Shown here: positions 1-8,072 of the stretch, one piece after another
How positions within the stretch are numbered: position 1 is the first letter of the stretch
Layout: each line of letters opens with the position of its first letter
NCBI GenBank assembly: GCA_015494735.1
Contig: WGAQ01000173.1
Coordinates: 1 to 11,496 of the forward strand
Direction of reading: 5' to 3'
DNA length: 11,496 nucleotides
Source of the DNA: Caldifarciminota bacterium
Lineage (GTDB): Bacteria > Hydrothermota > Hydrothermia > LBFQ01 > DSFT01
The notes under the pieces: model-generated
Database searches by the model: none
What the model saw: the letters and a program-made list of their open reading frames with translations, nothing else
Told to the model about the DNA's origin: nothing
Program-made: the position numbers and the translations under genes

Positions 1-483
1 CTTTTGACCAGCTTCATAGATGTGAAGGAACTCTTCGGATACAGTGCGGGGTATGTGACGGCTATGGAGAGGTTCGGGGATGGAACATTCCTTATCAGTG
101 CTATCATAGTAAGGGGCTTTCTGGATGGATTTTCTGCCCTGTTTAAAGTGGACAGCATGGGAAATGTCCTGAAGGATAGCACCATCGATTATTCTCTGGC
201 GAGTGTGGATGGAATGACGAAGTTGAGAAGCGGAGATATTGCCTTGGTGGGTTCTGCGTTGAGGGATGGTGTATTCTTCACTTTTGTCATGAGGCTCAGA
301 CCGGATTTGTCCATCGTGTGGTACAGGGAATATGTGGTGGACAATGATGTCTTCTATGGTTCGATTATGCAGGATAGTGAAGGGAACCTGGTTTTAACCG
401 GTTATTTACCCAATCATGATGACATTGCTTTCATGAAACTGAATCCCAATACGGGGGAGCCCATCGTGTGGAGCGAGTGGTAA
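1..483 (+). CDS. Beta-propeller-like protein, 3' part only
   Basis: The frame is open from the first base, so the true start lies outside the window; a TTG at position 4 is probably not a start. About 160 residues are visible. They hold three similar units of roughly 45 residues, each with a small-residue turn such as FGDGTFLIS, RSGDIALVG or SEGNLVLTG, followed by a strand and an 'F.KVD..GN' or 'FMKLNPNTGE' turn. This is the pattern of repeat proteins that form beta-propellers, with blades ending in a Lys-Leu-Asp/Asn-Gly turn. No catalytic motif and no C-terminal sorting domain is visible; the protein ends in WSEW. It is followed at once by a terminator, so it belongs to an upstream transcription unit. 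A surface or periplasmic location is only guessed from the fold. Codons look slightly more A+T-rich than in the operon downstream. Confidence 0.7.
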   Translation, partial: LLTSFIDVKELFGYSAGYVTAMERFGDGTFLISAIIVRGFLDGFSALFKVDSMGNVLKDSTIDYSLASVDGMTKLRSGDIALVGSALRDGVFFTFVMRLRPDLSIVWYREYVVDNDVFYGSIMQDSEGNLVLTGYLPNHDDIAFMKLNPNTGEPIVWSEW

Positions 484-484
484 T

Positions 485-509
485 CGGGAGGGGGCTCCTC
501 CCGGTTTTT
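485..509 (+). terminator. Rho-independent terminator after the first gene
   Basis: Seven perfect base pairs (CGGGAGG with CCTCCCG) enclose the loop GGGCT, and a run of five T follows. The stem starts one base after the TAA stop. It is the only hairpin in the window with a proper T-run. Confidence 0.85.
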
Positions 510-619
510 CGATTTCGATTATACGAAACCCCAACCGACAATTTTAAATTATACCTTTTTGCTCCTTCCCACATGAGATAAACGGAGGTGTCTCTTTCTT
601 TAAAATTTGGCAGGTCATC
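510..619 (+). promoter_or_regulatory. Upstream region of the receptor operon
   Basis: This A+T-rich gap must hold the operon promoter, but no single choice is compelling. Candidates for the -10 box are TATACC at 550-555 and TAAAAT at 601-606. The second lies only 13 bases before the ATG and would give a nearly leaderless mRNA. No convincing -35 box at 17 bases was seen for either. An inverted repeat TTTCG/CGAAA (513-517 with 524-528) could be an operator. A Shine-Dalgarno-like GGAGGTG sits at 584-590, about 30 bases before the ATG. Confidence 0.4.
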
Positions 620-3172
620 ATGATATCAATATCGCTGTTCATCGTGTCGGATATCAGGTTTCACGGATATGTTTTCGATGGGAAGACGGGACGGCCCATA
701 GAGGCCGCTGCTGTCTATACCCCCTCCGGGGATGGCGCCTATTCGGGTCCCGATGGCTATTACGAGTTCGTCATCAGGGACACCACGGGAGACATAAAAC
801 TCACCGCATCCTTCATAGGTTATAAGGAATCCCACAGGACGGTGAGCGTCAGACCCGGGGGAAGCTACAGGATAGACTTCTACCTTCAGGAGGAAGCCAT
901 ACCGGTTCTCCAGGCGGAGGTGGTCACTGCAGAAAAGGAGCAGATTCGAAAGGACATAGGATACTCCTACCAGACCATACGGAAGCGACAACTGGAGGCA
1001 GTGGGTCAGATTAGCATACAGGATGCCCTCAAGAATATATCCTCCATATCCGGTCAGGGATACGAAGTCCACATAAGGGGAAGCAGAACCAACGAGGTCC
1101 TGCTGCTGGTGGATGGCATCCCCATAAGAGACCCCATATCGGGTTCGGCGATAGGAACCTTCCTTCCCTACAACGCCTTCGAGGAACTGGAGGCCCTTAC
1201 CGGCGGATTCAGTCCGGAGTACGGAGAGGCATCGGGCGGAGTCATCAATATCCGTCTGGGCGAGGGAAGGAGCGAATTCAGGGGAAGCATCCGGTACGAG
1301 AAGGGGAGCTTTGGAGTCATTGTCCCCGATACCTTCGGACAGCAGTGGGGTTATTATCCCTATGACTACGTGGATTTCAACATCAGCGGTCCCATAGGTC
1401 AGAAGTTCACCTACTTCTTCGATATATCCACCACCCTGGACCAGACCTATCTTCCCTCCAGGGATGGATTGCCCAGTTATATGTTCGATGCCACGTATCC
1501 CCGTGAGGAGAACTACTTTTCCGGAGTGCTGAAGCTGGTCTATCATCCCAACGAGAAGTGGAAATTCCGCTGGACATACACCCGCAGTTTCGAGGTCACT
1601 CAGGGATACTTCTATTCCTCGAGCGAATACAGATTCGCCTATAGATTTCCTTACAGGTACATGTACAATCTGGAAGGCTATCCGGTCTTCACCAAGGAGC
1701 TGGTCAATTCGTATTTCTCCGTGGACTACATCCCCAACACTTCCTCCCTTCTGGAGTTGAGAATTGCAAGGGTCTTCAACAGCCTGAATGTTTCGGTTAA
1801 CAACAAGCACTGGAGCGAATACGTGGAGAGACAGGACCTATATCCGCCTCCCGATGGGGATGGGTACTTCTGGGATACCGGAGATGCCCCATACTGGCAC
1901 GACCACTACTCCGATGGCTGGATATTCAAGGGGGATTACACCCGGTACATCGGCTCCTACAATAAGTTCAAAACCGGTTTCATACACGAGTACTACGAAC
2001 TCCAGTGGATAGATATCCACTATCCCTGGTACTACGACCCCAATGGTCTGGGGCTGAACCATGACCTCTTCAGGACGTACACCAACAAGGGAGGATTTTA
2101 CGTGCAGAACTCCACCACCTTTTCCGGAATCATAGCCACATACGGGTTCAGGCTGGACTACTGGAAGGTGGGCGATTATGCGGTGAGGGCTGTGGAGAGG
2201 ATACTAAACTCCGGAGAGTACATCCCCTACATAGTGGAGAAGGAGTACTCTGAATTCCTTCGCAATGGAGATTTGAAACTGTACCTGAGTCCCCGAATCA
2301 GTTTCTCCTATCCCATAAGCGAGAGCCAGAAGTTCTTCTTCTCCTATGGAAGGTTCTCGCAGGCCCCCGATTTCCGATTCGTATATACGAAACTGGACCA
2401 GATTGCCAGCACCGGTTACGAACTGGTGGGCAACCCCAACCTGAAACCCATAATCACCATCGCCTACGAAATGGGATTCGAGCAGATAATTACCGCCAAT
2501 ACCGTGATGAAGATGACGGCCTTCTACAAGGATGTATTCAACTATCCCACTGCTGTGAGAGTCAACAACGTGCCTCCCAACCCCGACTTCTGGATTTACG
2601 TGAATTCCGACTACGCAAGGACCGTGGGCATAGAATTCCAGCTGCAGAGGAATACGAGGGGCTTCTTCTATAACCTGGACATAACCCTTTCCCAGACAAA
2701 GGGTCGCTCCTCTTCCCCCGAAGACGCCTACTATGGCGAAATCGAGGATTACTACAGGGAGTACTTCGTGAGGTGGGACAGGCCTGTGAGGGCATACTTC
2801 AGCATAGGAAGGAGCTTGTGGAAAGGCATCTTCGCCACCATAAGCGCACGATACCAGTCGGGAAGGAGATATACTCCCGTCGATGAGGAGGGCAATTACG
2901 GTGAGAGGTATTCTGCTCTGGGACCCGACTGGTTCCGCATGGACCTGAAAGTGATGAAGACCTTCAGGAAGGGAGGTTTCAGGATAAGGCCCTATATCTA
3001 CATCAGGAATCTGACCAACCATAAGAACCTCTACTACTTCAATCCTGTTACCGGTGAGGATTATAAGGAAGGGGACCCCCTCCCGCCGAGGTCTCTGCCC
3101 ACGTACTACAAGCGTCCAGACAGGTATGTTGATCCCTTCAAGTTAGTAATAGGAGTGGATATACAATGGTGA
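620..3172 (+). CDS. TonB-dependent outer-membrane receptor
   Basis: The 850-residue product is an outer-membrane beta-barrel importer or surface receptor. In order: a short hydrophobic N-terminus (residues 1-10), a carboxypeptidase-regulatory-like domain (about 13-90, with YVFDGKTGRPIEAA and DGYYEF), a linker with the usual 'EVVTA' segment, a TonB plug (about 108-213, with IHIRG-like HIRGSRTNEV, LLLVDGIPI and PEYGEASGGVINI), and a barrel rich in alternating aromatic strands to the C-terminal W, as expected of a beta-signal. Length fits SusC/Oar-like receptors. No SusD partner is present. ATG 620 is the only canonical start, but its Shine-Dalgarno is misplaced and the leader has no basic residue. 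The frame is open upstream to 548, so an unusual start is possible. It is the first gene of a tight five-gene operon and its stop overlaps the next start. The substrate is unknown. Confidence 0.9.
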   Translation: MISISLFIVSDIRFHGYVFDGKTGRPIEAAAVYTPSGDGAYSGPDGYYEFVIRDTTGDIKLTASFIGYKESHRTVSVRPGGSYRIDFYLQEEAIPVLQAEVVTAEKEQIRKDIGYSYQTIRKRQLEAVGQISIQDALKNISSISGQGYEVHIRGSRTNEVLLLVDGIPIRDPISGSAIGTFLPYNAFEELEALTGGFSPEYGEASGGVINIRLGEGRSEFRGSIRYEKGSFGVIVPDTFGQQWGYYPYDYVDFNISGPIGQKFTYFFDISTTLDQTYLPSRDGLPSYMFDATYPREENYFSGVLKLVYHPNEKWKFRWTYTRSFEVTQGYFYSSSEYRFAYRFPYRYMYNLEGYPVFTKELVNSYFSVDYIPNTSSLLELRIARVFNSLNVSVNNKHWSEYVERQDLYPPPDGDGYFWDTGDAPYWHDHYSDGWIFKGDYTRYIGSYNKFKTGFIHEYYELQWIDIHYPWYYDPNGLGLNHDLFRTYTNKGGFYVQNSTTFSGIIATYGFRLDYWKVGDYAVRAVERILNSGEYIPYIVEKEYSEFLRNGDLKLYLSPRISFSYPISESQKFFFSYGRFSQAPDFRFVYTKLDQIASTGYELVGNPNLKPIITIAYEMGFEQIITANTVMKMTAFYKDVFNYPTAVRVNNVPPNPDFWIYVNSDYARTVGIEFQLQRNTRGFFYNLDITLSQTKGRSSSPEDAYYGEIEDYYREYFVRWDRPVRAYFSIGRSLWKGIFATISARYQSGRRYTPVDEEGNYGERYSALGPDWFRMDLKVMKTFRKGGFRIRPYIYIRNLTNHKNLYYFNPVTGEDYKEGDPLPPRSLPTYYKRPDRYVDPFKLVIGVDIQW
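3152..3157 (+). promoter_or_regulatory. Ribosome-binding site of the PorV-like gene, inside the receptor gene
   Basis: GGAGTG lies 8 bases before ATG 3166, while still coding for Gly-Val in the receptor's last beta-strand (IGVDIQW). The same AATAGGAGTG block recurs before the next gene. Confidence 0.65.
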
Positions 3173-4017
3173 TGCTGTACATGGTGGCCCTTCTGGACCC
3201 CATAGGGGGTCAAAAGATAGGGACCACTTTCGGCAGTTTTCTCAAGAGCAATGTGGGGGCCAGAGCTGAGGCCCTGTTCTCCGGAATATCCATCACTGAC
3301 GATGCTACGGCCACTTATATGAACAGCTCCATCCTGGCATTCCTGGAGGGCAGGGGAGTTGCATTCTCCCACAGACTCCTTCCGGCCCAGATCAATCACA
3401 GCTTTCTGAGTTATTATTTCCGTAAAGGGTACTGGGGTGTGGGATTCTTCGTCAATTCCCTGTGGACCCCCTACGAGGAGGTGACCACGGAATATAATCC
3501 CTATGGAAGCGGCTACTTCTGGAATTTCTCCGACATCGTTCTGGGTCTTTCCGCTGCCACGAGCCTGTACGATAGGTTTGCCATAGGCGGAAGTCTGAAA
3601 TTCCTTCAGGAGAACCTCTACGACACCTCCTATTACGCCTTCATGCTGGATTTCAGCTCCATATATCTGGTGGGATACAGGGACATCCGAATAGGGATGG
3701 GAATATACAACATCGGTCCCGATGTGAGCGGATGGGCCCTTCCCGTCACCTTCAGGCTCGGCATATCGGGCAGGCTCTATCGCTCCGTTTATGGCGTTGC
3801 GCAACTGGAAAAGCAGTCGGATAATTACGAAATATTCTCCATGGGTCTGGAGTACCGGATGGAGGCCCTTCACCTGCGGGCGGGTATCACCTCGAGGGGT
3901 GAAAAGGCTTTCGGACTCGGACTCATGACGAAGAAGATGCGACTGGATTACACCTACACCGACAGGGGACTTTTTGGAGCAACCAATACATTTACAATAG
4001 GAGTGAAGTGGAAATGA
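3166..4017 (+). CDS. PorV/PorQ-family (UPF0164-like) outer-membrane barrel protein
   Basis: The 283-residue protein shows the family signature near its N-terminus: FGSFLKSNVGARAEALFSG at about 22-40, then DDATATYMNSS. It ends with the typical last strands, LDYTYTDRGLFG followed by TFTIGVKWK. These proteins are predicted 14-stranded outer-membrane barrels of the FadL type. In characterised T9SS, PorV binds sorting domains and shuttles cargo to the attachment complex. The next-but-one gene here encodes a sorting-domain protein, which supports such a role by context. The leader (about residues 1-10, MVMLYMVALL) is short and uncharged. ATG 3166, GTG 3169 and ATG 3172 are alternative starts; the first has the best-placed ribosome-binding site. 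The start overlaps the receptor stop TGA (3170-3172), and its own stop overlaps the next ATG. Family assignment is fairly sure, function less so. Confidence 0.8.
   Translation: MVMLYMVALLDPIGGQKIGTTFGSFLKSNVGARAEALFSGISITDDATATYMNSSILAFLEGRGVAFSHRLLPAQINHSFLSYYFRKGYWGVGFFVNSLWTPYEEVTTEYNPYGSGYFWNFSDIVLGLSAATSLYDRFAIGGSLKFLQENLYDTSYYAFMLDFSSIYLVGYRDIRIGMGIYNIGPDVSGWALPVTFRLGISGRLYRSVYGVAQLEKQSDNYEIFSMGLEYRMEALHLRAGITSRGEKAFGLGLMTKKMRLDYTYTDRGLFGATNTFTIGVKWK
4000..4005 (+). promoter_or_regulatory. Ribosome-binding site of the NHL lipoprotein gene, inside the PorV-like gene
   Basis: GGAGTG lies 8 bases before ATG 4014 and encodes Gly-Val of the barrel's C-terminal strand (TIGVKWK). Its placement favours ATG 4014 over the in-frame GTG at 4008. 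Confidence 0.65.
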
Positions 4018-4967
4018 AGAGGATGGGATTTATCCTTCTGGTGGGGATGGTGGCATGCACGGGTCGAAAGTATCCCATGCCCACCATAGTGGAGCAGACG
4101 GTTATAACCGATAGCACCTATATAAGGACTGCATACTGGGATTTCGATAAGGCGATAAGGGATTTTCAGGTGGGTCCCGATGGGCTCATTTACATCCTCT
4201 TCGAGGATTCCCTGAAGAGGTATTACCAGTCCATGCAGGAGGAGGGTTTTGCCCTCGGATTCGCCAATCCGGTTGCCTTCTATATCTCCTCCGACAGGTA
4301 CTTCTATGTCCTGGAGATGGCCGATTCCTCCATCAGGATATTCGATTACGATGGGAATCAGGTGGCTGTGGAGAATGTATATGCCATAACTCCGGCAACT
4401 GGAGCTTATACCTCCATTTCCGCCGATGGGGATGGAAACTTCTTCGTCACCTATATGGACAGTTCCCTTCTCCTGAAGTTCAGCAGGGACAGCGTGGGAT
4501 TGAGACCTCCGCAGGTCCTTGCAGAGAGGGGCAATGGAATCATTAACGTGAAACTCCCGTGGGGCACCCATTACAGAAATGGTGTTGTTTTCGTGGCCTC
4601 TTCCGGAAACCACTGGGTGGAGGGACTGACCGATAATCCTCCTGTGGAGAATGTCATCCATCTCGGAGGACTGGTGCCGGAACCTTCCGATAGTGCAGGC
4701 CGATTCGATACTCCGATGGATGTTGCTCTGGATAGTTATGGTGCGATATACGTCCTGGAGTACGAGAACAGGAGATTCCAGAAATTCTCCCCGTCCGGCG
4801 AATTCGTGATGGTTTCATCCTCTCCCGATAGTACCCTCATTCCGGTGGCGATAGGGGTGACCGTGCTGGGCGAGGATGTATTCGTTGCGTATAATACTCC
4901 GGATGGAAGGGGCAGGGTGGAGAAGTACAATAAACCTCAGAGGATAGGGGAGGGAGACGAGCAATGA
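4014..4967 (+). CDS. Lipoprotein with NHL-type beta-propeller
   Basis: The start is taken as ATG 4014, which gives a lipoprotein signal: basic MKRMG, a hydrophobic core, then MVAC with Cys15 as the lipid site. The GTG at 4008 would add two residues (Val-Glu) and has poorer spacing. The mature part of about 300 residues has repeated units of 40-50 residues of NHL or six-bladed propeller type. The clearest is at about 229-262: GRFDTPMDVALD, then GAIYVLEYENRRFQKFSPSG. Others are near 50-70, 95-118 and 135-157. No catalytic residues are evident; such propellers usually serve as binding scaffolds. After the Cys comes TGRKYP, with no Asp at +2, so an outer-membrane destination is plausible. ATGA overlaps join it to the genes on both sides, implying translational coupling and membership of one surface complex. 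Confidence 0.75.
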   Translation: MKRMGFILLVGMVACTGRKYPMPTIVEQTVITDSTYIRTAYWDFDKAIRDFQVGPDGLIYILFEDSLKRYYQSMQEEGFALGFANPVAFYISSDRYFYVLEMADSSIRIFDYDGNQVAVENVYAITPATGAYTSISADGDGNFFVTYMDSSLLLKFSRDSVGLRPPQVLAERGNGIINVKLPWGTHYRNGVVFVASSGNHWVEGLTDNPPVENVIHLGGLVPEPSDSAGRFDTPMDVALDSYGAIYVLEYENRRFQKFSPSGEFVMVSSSPDSTLIPVAIGVTVLGEDVFVAYNTPDGRGRVEKYNKPQRIGEGDEQ

Positions 4968-6697
4968 TTTACTTCATTTTAATGCTGAGCGATTACAAGG
5001 CGACGGAATACAATAATGTGGGTCTCACCATCACCAGCTATGGTGTGGTGGGCAATAACTTTTCCTTTCAGGTGGACCTTCCCTCTTTCGAATATCCCCT
5101 TGGTTCCAGAACGGAGCATCTCACCCTTGCAGGGCTGTGGGTGGGGGCCATCAACATAAACGGCGATACTCTGGTCACCACGGGGGCCATAGACCAGTAT
5201 GCGGGAAGCACGGTATCCGGTGAGGGCTTCGAATTCTTCAAACAGGACAGCGTGAGCGTCTATTCGTCCCTCCCCACTTCTCCCTATTACGACCCCCTCA
5301 ATGCCTTCTCGGAGCAGGACCTCGTTTCCTCCTTCAACGACTTCACCGGAACCGCTCCGGAGCACAATCCCCTGAACATCGAGGTGAATCTCCGTGCCTT
5401 CCTCTGGACCTATTCCTACATAGACGACATCGTCTTCCTCAGGTTCACCATCATCAACCGCAGCGGTGGGGACCTGACGAATGTCTATATCGGCTGGTTC
5501 TCCGAACTGGTGACGGGCAACAGGGATTTCTGGGGAGACCAGTTCGCCAGGACCCCCTTCTTCCAGCACAAGAGGGTCTTCTTCGTGGATAGTCTGTCTC
5601 TGGTATGGGAGAAGAACGACGGATTCGATACTCTGGCCACTTCCATGGCGGGATTCCAGTTCCTGGGATATGTGCAGAATGACCGCAAGGTGGTGCTGGC
5701 GGATTCCGTCTCCTTCCTCTGGTTCCAGTGGGACCCCAATGCCAACAGGACGGATGTGGACAGGTACAGATACATGGCATCGGATACCATATATCCCAAC
5801 GTGGATGATGAGTACCTCCAGTACAACCCGTATCCGGACCCGGTGGAACTCATCGCCTTCGGTCCCATAGATTACATACCTGCCGGCGATTCCGTGGTGG
5901 TGTACATGGCTGCTGTTGGTGGCCTCAACGAGAGGCACCTTCTGGACAATGCGGCATGGGCTCTGAGGGCATTCCAGTACGACTTCGTCCTGCCGGCTCC
6001 GCCCCCTTCTCCCCGCATGGTGGCCATTCCCGACGAGAACAGGGTTACGCTTTACTGGGAGAACTCCCCCGAGGATTTCGTGGACCCCTTCTCCCACGAG
6101 AAGGATTTCGAGGGTTATAAGGTCCTCAGGGGTCTTTCGGAGGTTTACGATTCCACCTGGATAGTGCTCAGGCAGTTTGACATGGTGGACTCCATAGGCT
6201 ACGACGCAGGCATGCCTCAGGTGACGAATGACTGCCCCGAAGAACTGGGTGTGGAGACGTGCTATTACTTCGAGGATGTGGGCGTAAAGAATGGTTTCAG
6301 GTACTACTACTCGGTTACGTCCTTCGACAGGGGCAACAGGGAGATGGGGATTCCGGTTCTGGAGAGTTCCTACAGGCAGAATCTCACCGAGGTGATTCCC
6401 GGTGCCAGGCCCAACCTAAATAAGCCCATACGGATATATCCCAATCCCTTCCGATACTCGTCCATGTTCGGGGGTGTGTACATCGCCAACATCCCCGCGA
6501 GGGCCCGCATCTACATTTACGATGTGAGCGGAAATCTCATCCGAACGATAGAGCACGACGACCCCAACAGGGGTGAGGCCCTGTGGGATTTGAAGAATTC
6601 TTCCGGATTTCCCGTGGCACCCGGCCTTTACGTTGTGGTTGTTCAGGACCTGGATACGGGCAGGAAGAGGGTGGCCCGGCTGGGTATAATTAGATAG
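4964..6697 (+). CDS. Secreted surface protein with Fn3-like domain and C-terminal T9SS-type sorting domain
   Basis: The 577-residue protein starts with a short uncharged leader (MIYFILMLSD). An N-terminal beta-rich domain (about 15-340) contains NNVGLTITSYGVVGN, PSFEYPLGS and LAGLWVGAI, a pattern I associate with uncharacterised exported proteins of candidate phyla. A fibronectin-III-like domain follows (about 346-455, VTLYWENSPE and FEGYKVLRG), with a likely disulfide pair Cys424/Cys433. The end (about 488-577) is a FlgD-Ig/type A sorting-like domain: RIYPNPF, YIYDVSGNLIRTI, ALWDLKNSSGFPVAPGLYVVVV, then RLGIIR. It overlaps the upstream stop by ATGA, with GGAGG at 4949-4953 ten bases before the start. 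Sorting by a T9SS-like route is inferred from the C-terminus and the PorV-like neighbour. FlgD-like Ig ends also occur in proteins not proven to use T9SS. Confidence 0.75.
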   Translation: MIYFILMLSDYKATEYNNVGLTITSYGVVGNNFSFQVDLPSFEYPLGSRTEHLTLAGLWVGAININGDTLVTTGAIDQYAGSTVSGEGFEFFKQDSVSVYSSLPTSPYYDPLNAFSEQDLVSSFNDFTGTAPEHNPLNIEVNLRAFLWTYSYIDDIVFLRFTIINRSGGDLTNVYIGWFSELVTGNRDFWGDQFARTPFFQHKRVFFVDSLSLVWEKNDGFDTLATSMAGFQFLGYVQNDRKVVLADSVSFLWFQWDPNANRTDVDRYRYMASDTIYPNVDDEYLQYNPYPDPVELIAFGPIDYIPAGDSVVVYMAAVGGLNERHLLDNAAWALRAFQYDFVLPAPPPSPRMVAIPDENRVTLYWENSPEDFVDPFSHEKDFEGYKVLRGLSEVYDSTWIVLRQFDMVDSIGYDAGMPQVTNDCPEELGVETCYYFEDVGVKNGFRYYYSVTSFDRGNREMGIPVLESSYRQNLTEVIPGARPNLNKPIRIYPNPFRYSSMFGGVYIANIPARARIYIYDVSGNLIRTIEHDDPNRGEALWDLKNSSGFPVAPGLYVVVVQDLDTGRKRVARLGIIR

Positions 6698-6701
6698 GAG
6701 G
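6696..6701 (+). promoter_or_regulatory. Ribosome-binding site overlapping the previous stop codon
   Basis: AGGAGG overlaps the TAG stop of the sorting-domain gene and lies 6 bases before ATG 6708. This suggests coupled re-initiation. Confidence 0.7.
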
Positions 6702-6707
6702 AAAGCA

Positions 6708-8069
6708 ATGAGGAAATTTGTCCCCGTTATTCTGGTCGCATTGATTTTGAGTTATTGCTCCCGACCGGCCGATAATCCCGTTCCCAATCAGCCTCCGCAG
6801 ACCTATCTCTTCGTGGAGAACATTAACCTCCCCGTCGGTGGAAAGCAGGTGTTCCACTGGTATGGGAACGATGTGGATGGTGAGGTGGTGGGCTTCTATA
6901 TAGCGGCCGATGACACCACGCAGAAGACCTACACGACCCGCAACAGCGATACCCTCTACTTTTCCTCCGGGGATTCCATCGCAGCCCATCTCTTCTGCGT
7001 GTGGGCGGTTGACAATCTCGGGGCTGTGGACCCCACTCCCGCGTGCATAGATTTCCTGGTTGCCAATACACCTCCGGTAATCGACTTCGTGAGGGGTACC
7101 CTTCCTCCCGACACCACCCTTCCCGTTGCCACCTTCTATCTGGAATTTCACGATGACGATGGAGATGCCACCATTATGGGACTGGAGTACCGACTGGATT
7201 ACGATTCCACATGGACGATGCTGGTGAAGGATTCCGTCACGGGGCTGGTCCCTTCCGAGGTGACCATAGATTCCATAGAAGCGGGAACCAGAACCGTATT
7301 CTTCCGGGTATTCGACGAAGTGGGAGCCAAATCGGACTCCATATCCTACACCTGGGAGGTGATTCCTGTCGTGGGAGATATACTTCTGGTGGACGATGCC
7401 GCATCCTACGATGGGGATGTATATGCTGATGGAATAGGTGTCCGTCCGTACACCTACTGGAACCTGTACGGGAATCTCCCCTATTCTCCCAAGGACATGA
7501 ATTACATCGTAAACCATCTGGGCTTCAACACCATAATCTGGTTCACCGATAACCAGAGGACCTATCTGGACAAATTCTTCCCCTACCTGCAGGCTTATCT
7601 GGATGCTGGAAAGAAGCTGGTAATCGTCTCCCCTCATATTGCCAATATTTCCGCCGATACGGTCTATGGAGGCTTCCTGCCCATATTCGGTGCCTATGCT
7701 GGCGTGGATACCGTGTACTACAGGGACAAGACCATATACTATGGAAATCCCGTTTACAACAATGCCCAGCATGCATACGATTCCACATTCACGTATCCCA
7801 CACCCCTGATACCCTCCGTTCAGCCCATATTGGTGTGCTATGGAGATGGCGTGGGACTCGATTCCACCGCACAGGTGATTTATACCCTTCGGGACACCAC
7901 CTGCAACCAGTTCACCTGGAACTACAATCCGCAGGACAGCACGTGCAATCTACCCGAGCCTGTGGTGGGCTGGAAGAAGAACAGATTCTACATCTTTACC
8001 ATACCCCTGCACCAGATGAATCAGAATTCCAACGTTCCAGCGCTCATAGACCAGATTTTATCGGAGTGA
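6708..8069 (+). CDS. Lipoprotein with Ig/Fn3-like domains and a GATase-like alpha/beta domain
   Basis: The 453-residue protein begins MRKFVPVILVALILSYC, a lipoprotein signal with Cys17. Tyr at -1 is unusual, since Gly, Ala or Ser is the norm. Two Ig/Fn3-like modules follow: about 28-118 (FHWYGNDVDGEVVGFYIAAD, then CVWAVDNLGA) and about 122-219 (LEFHDDDGD, FFRVFDEVGAKSDS). Residues about 224-330 look like the class I glutamine-amidotransferase-like or ThuA-like fold found in many exported proteins: GDILLVDDA, then FNTIIWFTDN, then LQAYLDAGKKLVIVSP. No nucleophilic Cys is seen at the expected elbow, so it is probably a binding domain. The C-terminal part adds Cys377, Cys399 and Cys413, and there is no sorting domain. 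It is the last gene of the operon, 10 bases after its neighbour. Role unknown; a surface accessory of the receptor/PorV module is likely. Confidence 0.7.
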   Translation: MRKFVPVILVALILSYCSRPADNPVPNQPPQTYLFVENINLPVGGKQVFHWYGNDVDGEVVGFYIAADDTTQKTYTTRNSDTLYFSSGDSIAAHLFCVWAVDNLGAVDPTPACIDFLVANTPPVIDFVRGTLPPDTTLPVATFYLEFHDDDGDATIMGLEYRLDYDSTWTMLVKDSVTGLVPSEVTIDSIEAGTRTVFFRVFDEVGAKSDSISYTWEVIPVVGDILLVDDAASYDGDVYADGIGVRPYTYWNLYGNLPYSPKDMNYIVNHLGFNTIIWFTDNQRTYLDKFFPYLQAYLDAGKKLVIVSPHIANISADTVYGGFLPIFGAYAGVDTVYYRDKTIYYGNPVYNNAQHAYDSTFTYPTPLIPSVQPILVCYGDGVGLDSTAQVIYTLRDTTCNQFTWNYNPQDSTCNLPEPVVGWKKNRFYIFTIPLHQMNQNSNVPALIDQILSE

Positions 8070-8072
8070 TGA

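Noticed and set aside
607..825. 72-residue frame overlapping the start of the receptor gene
   Set aside because: It begins at TTG without a ribosome-binding site and lies out of frame within the regulatory-like domain of the receptor.
6684..6689. TATAAT inside the end of the sorting-domain gene as a promoter for the last operon gene
   Set aside because: The bases encode the conserved terminal LGIIR, no -35 box was found, and the next gene has a coupled ribosome-binding site.
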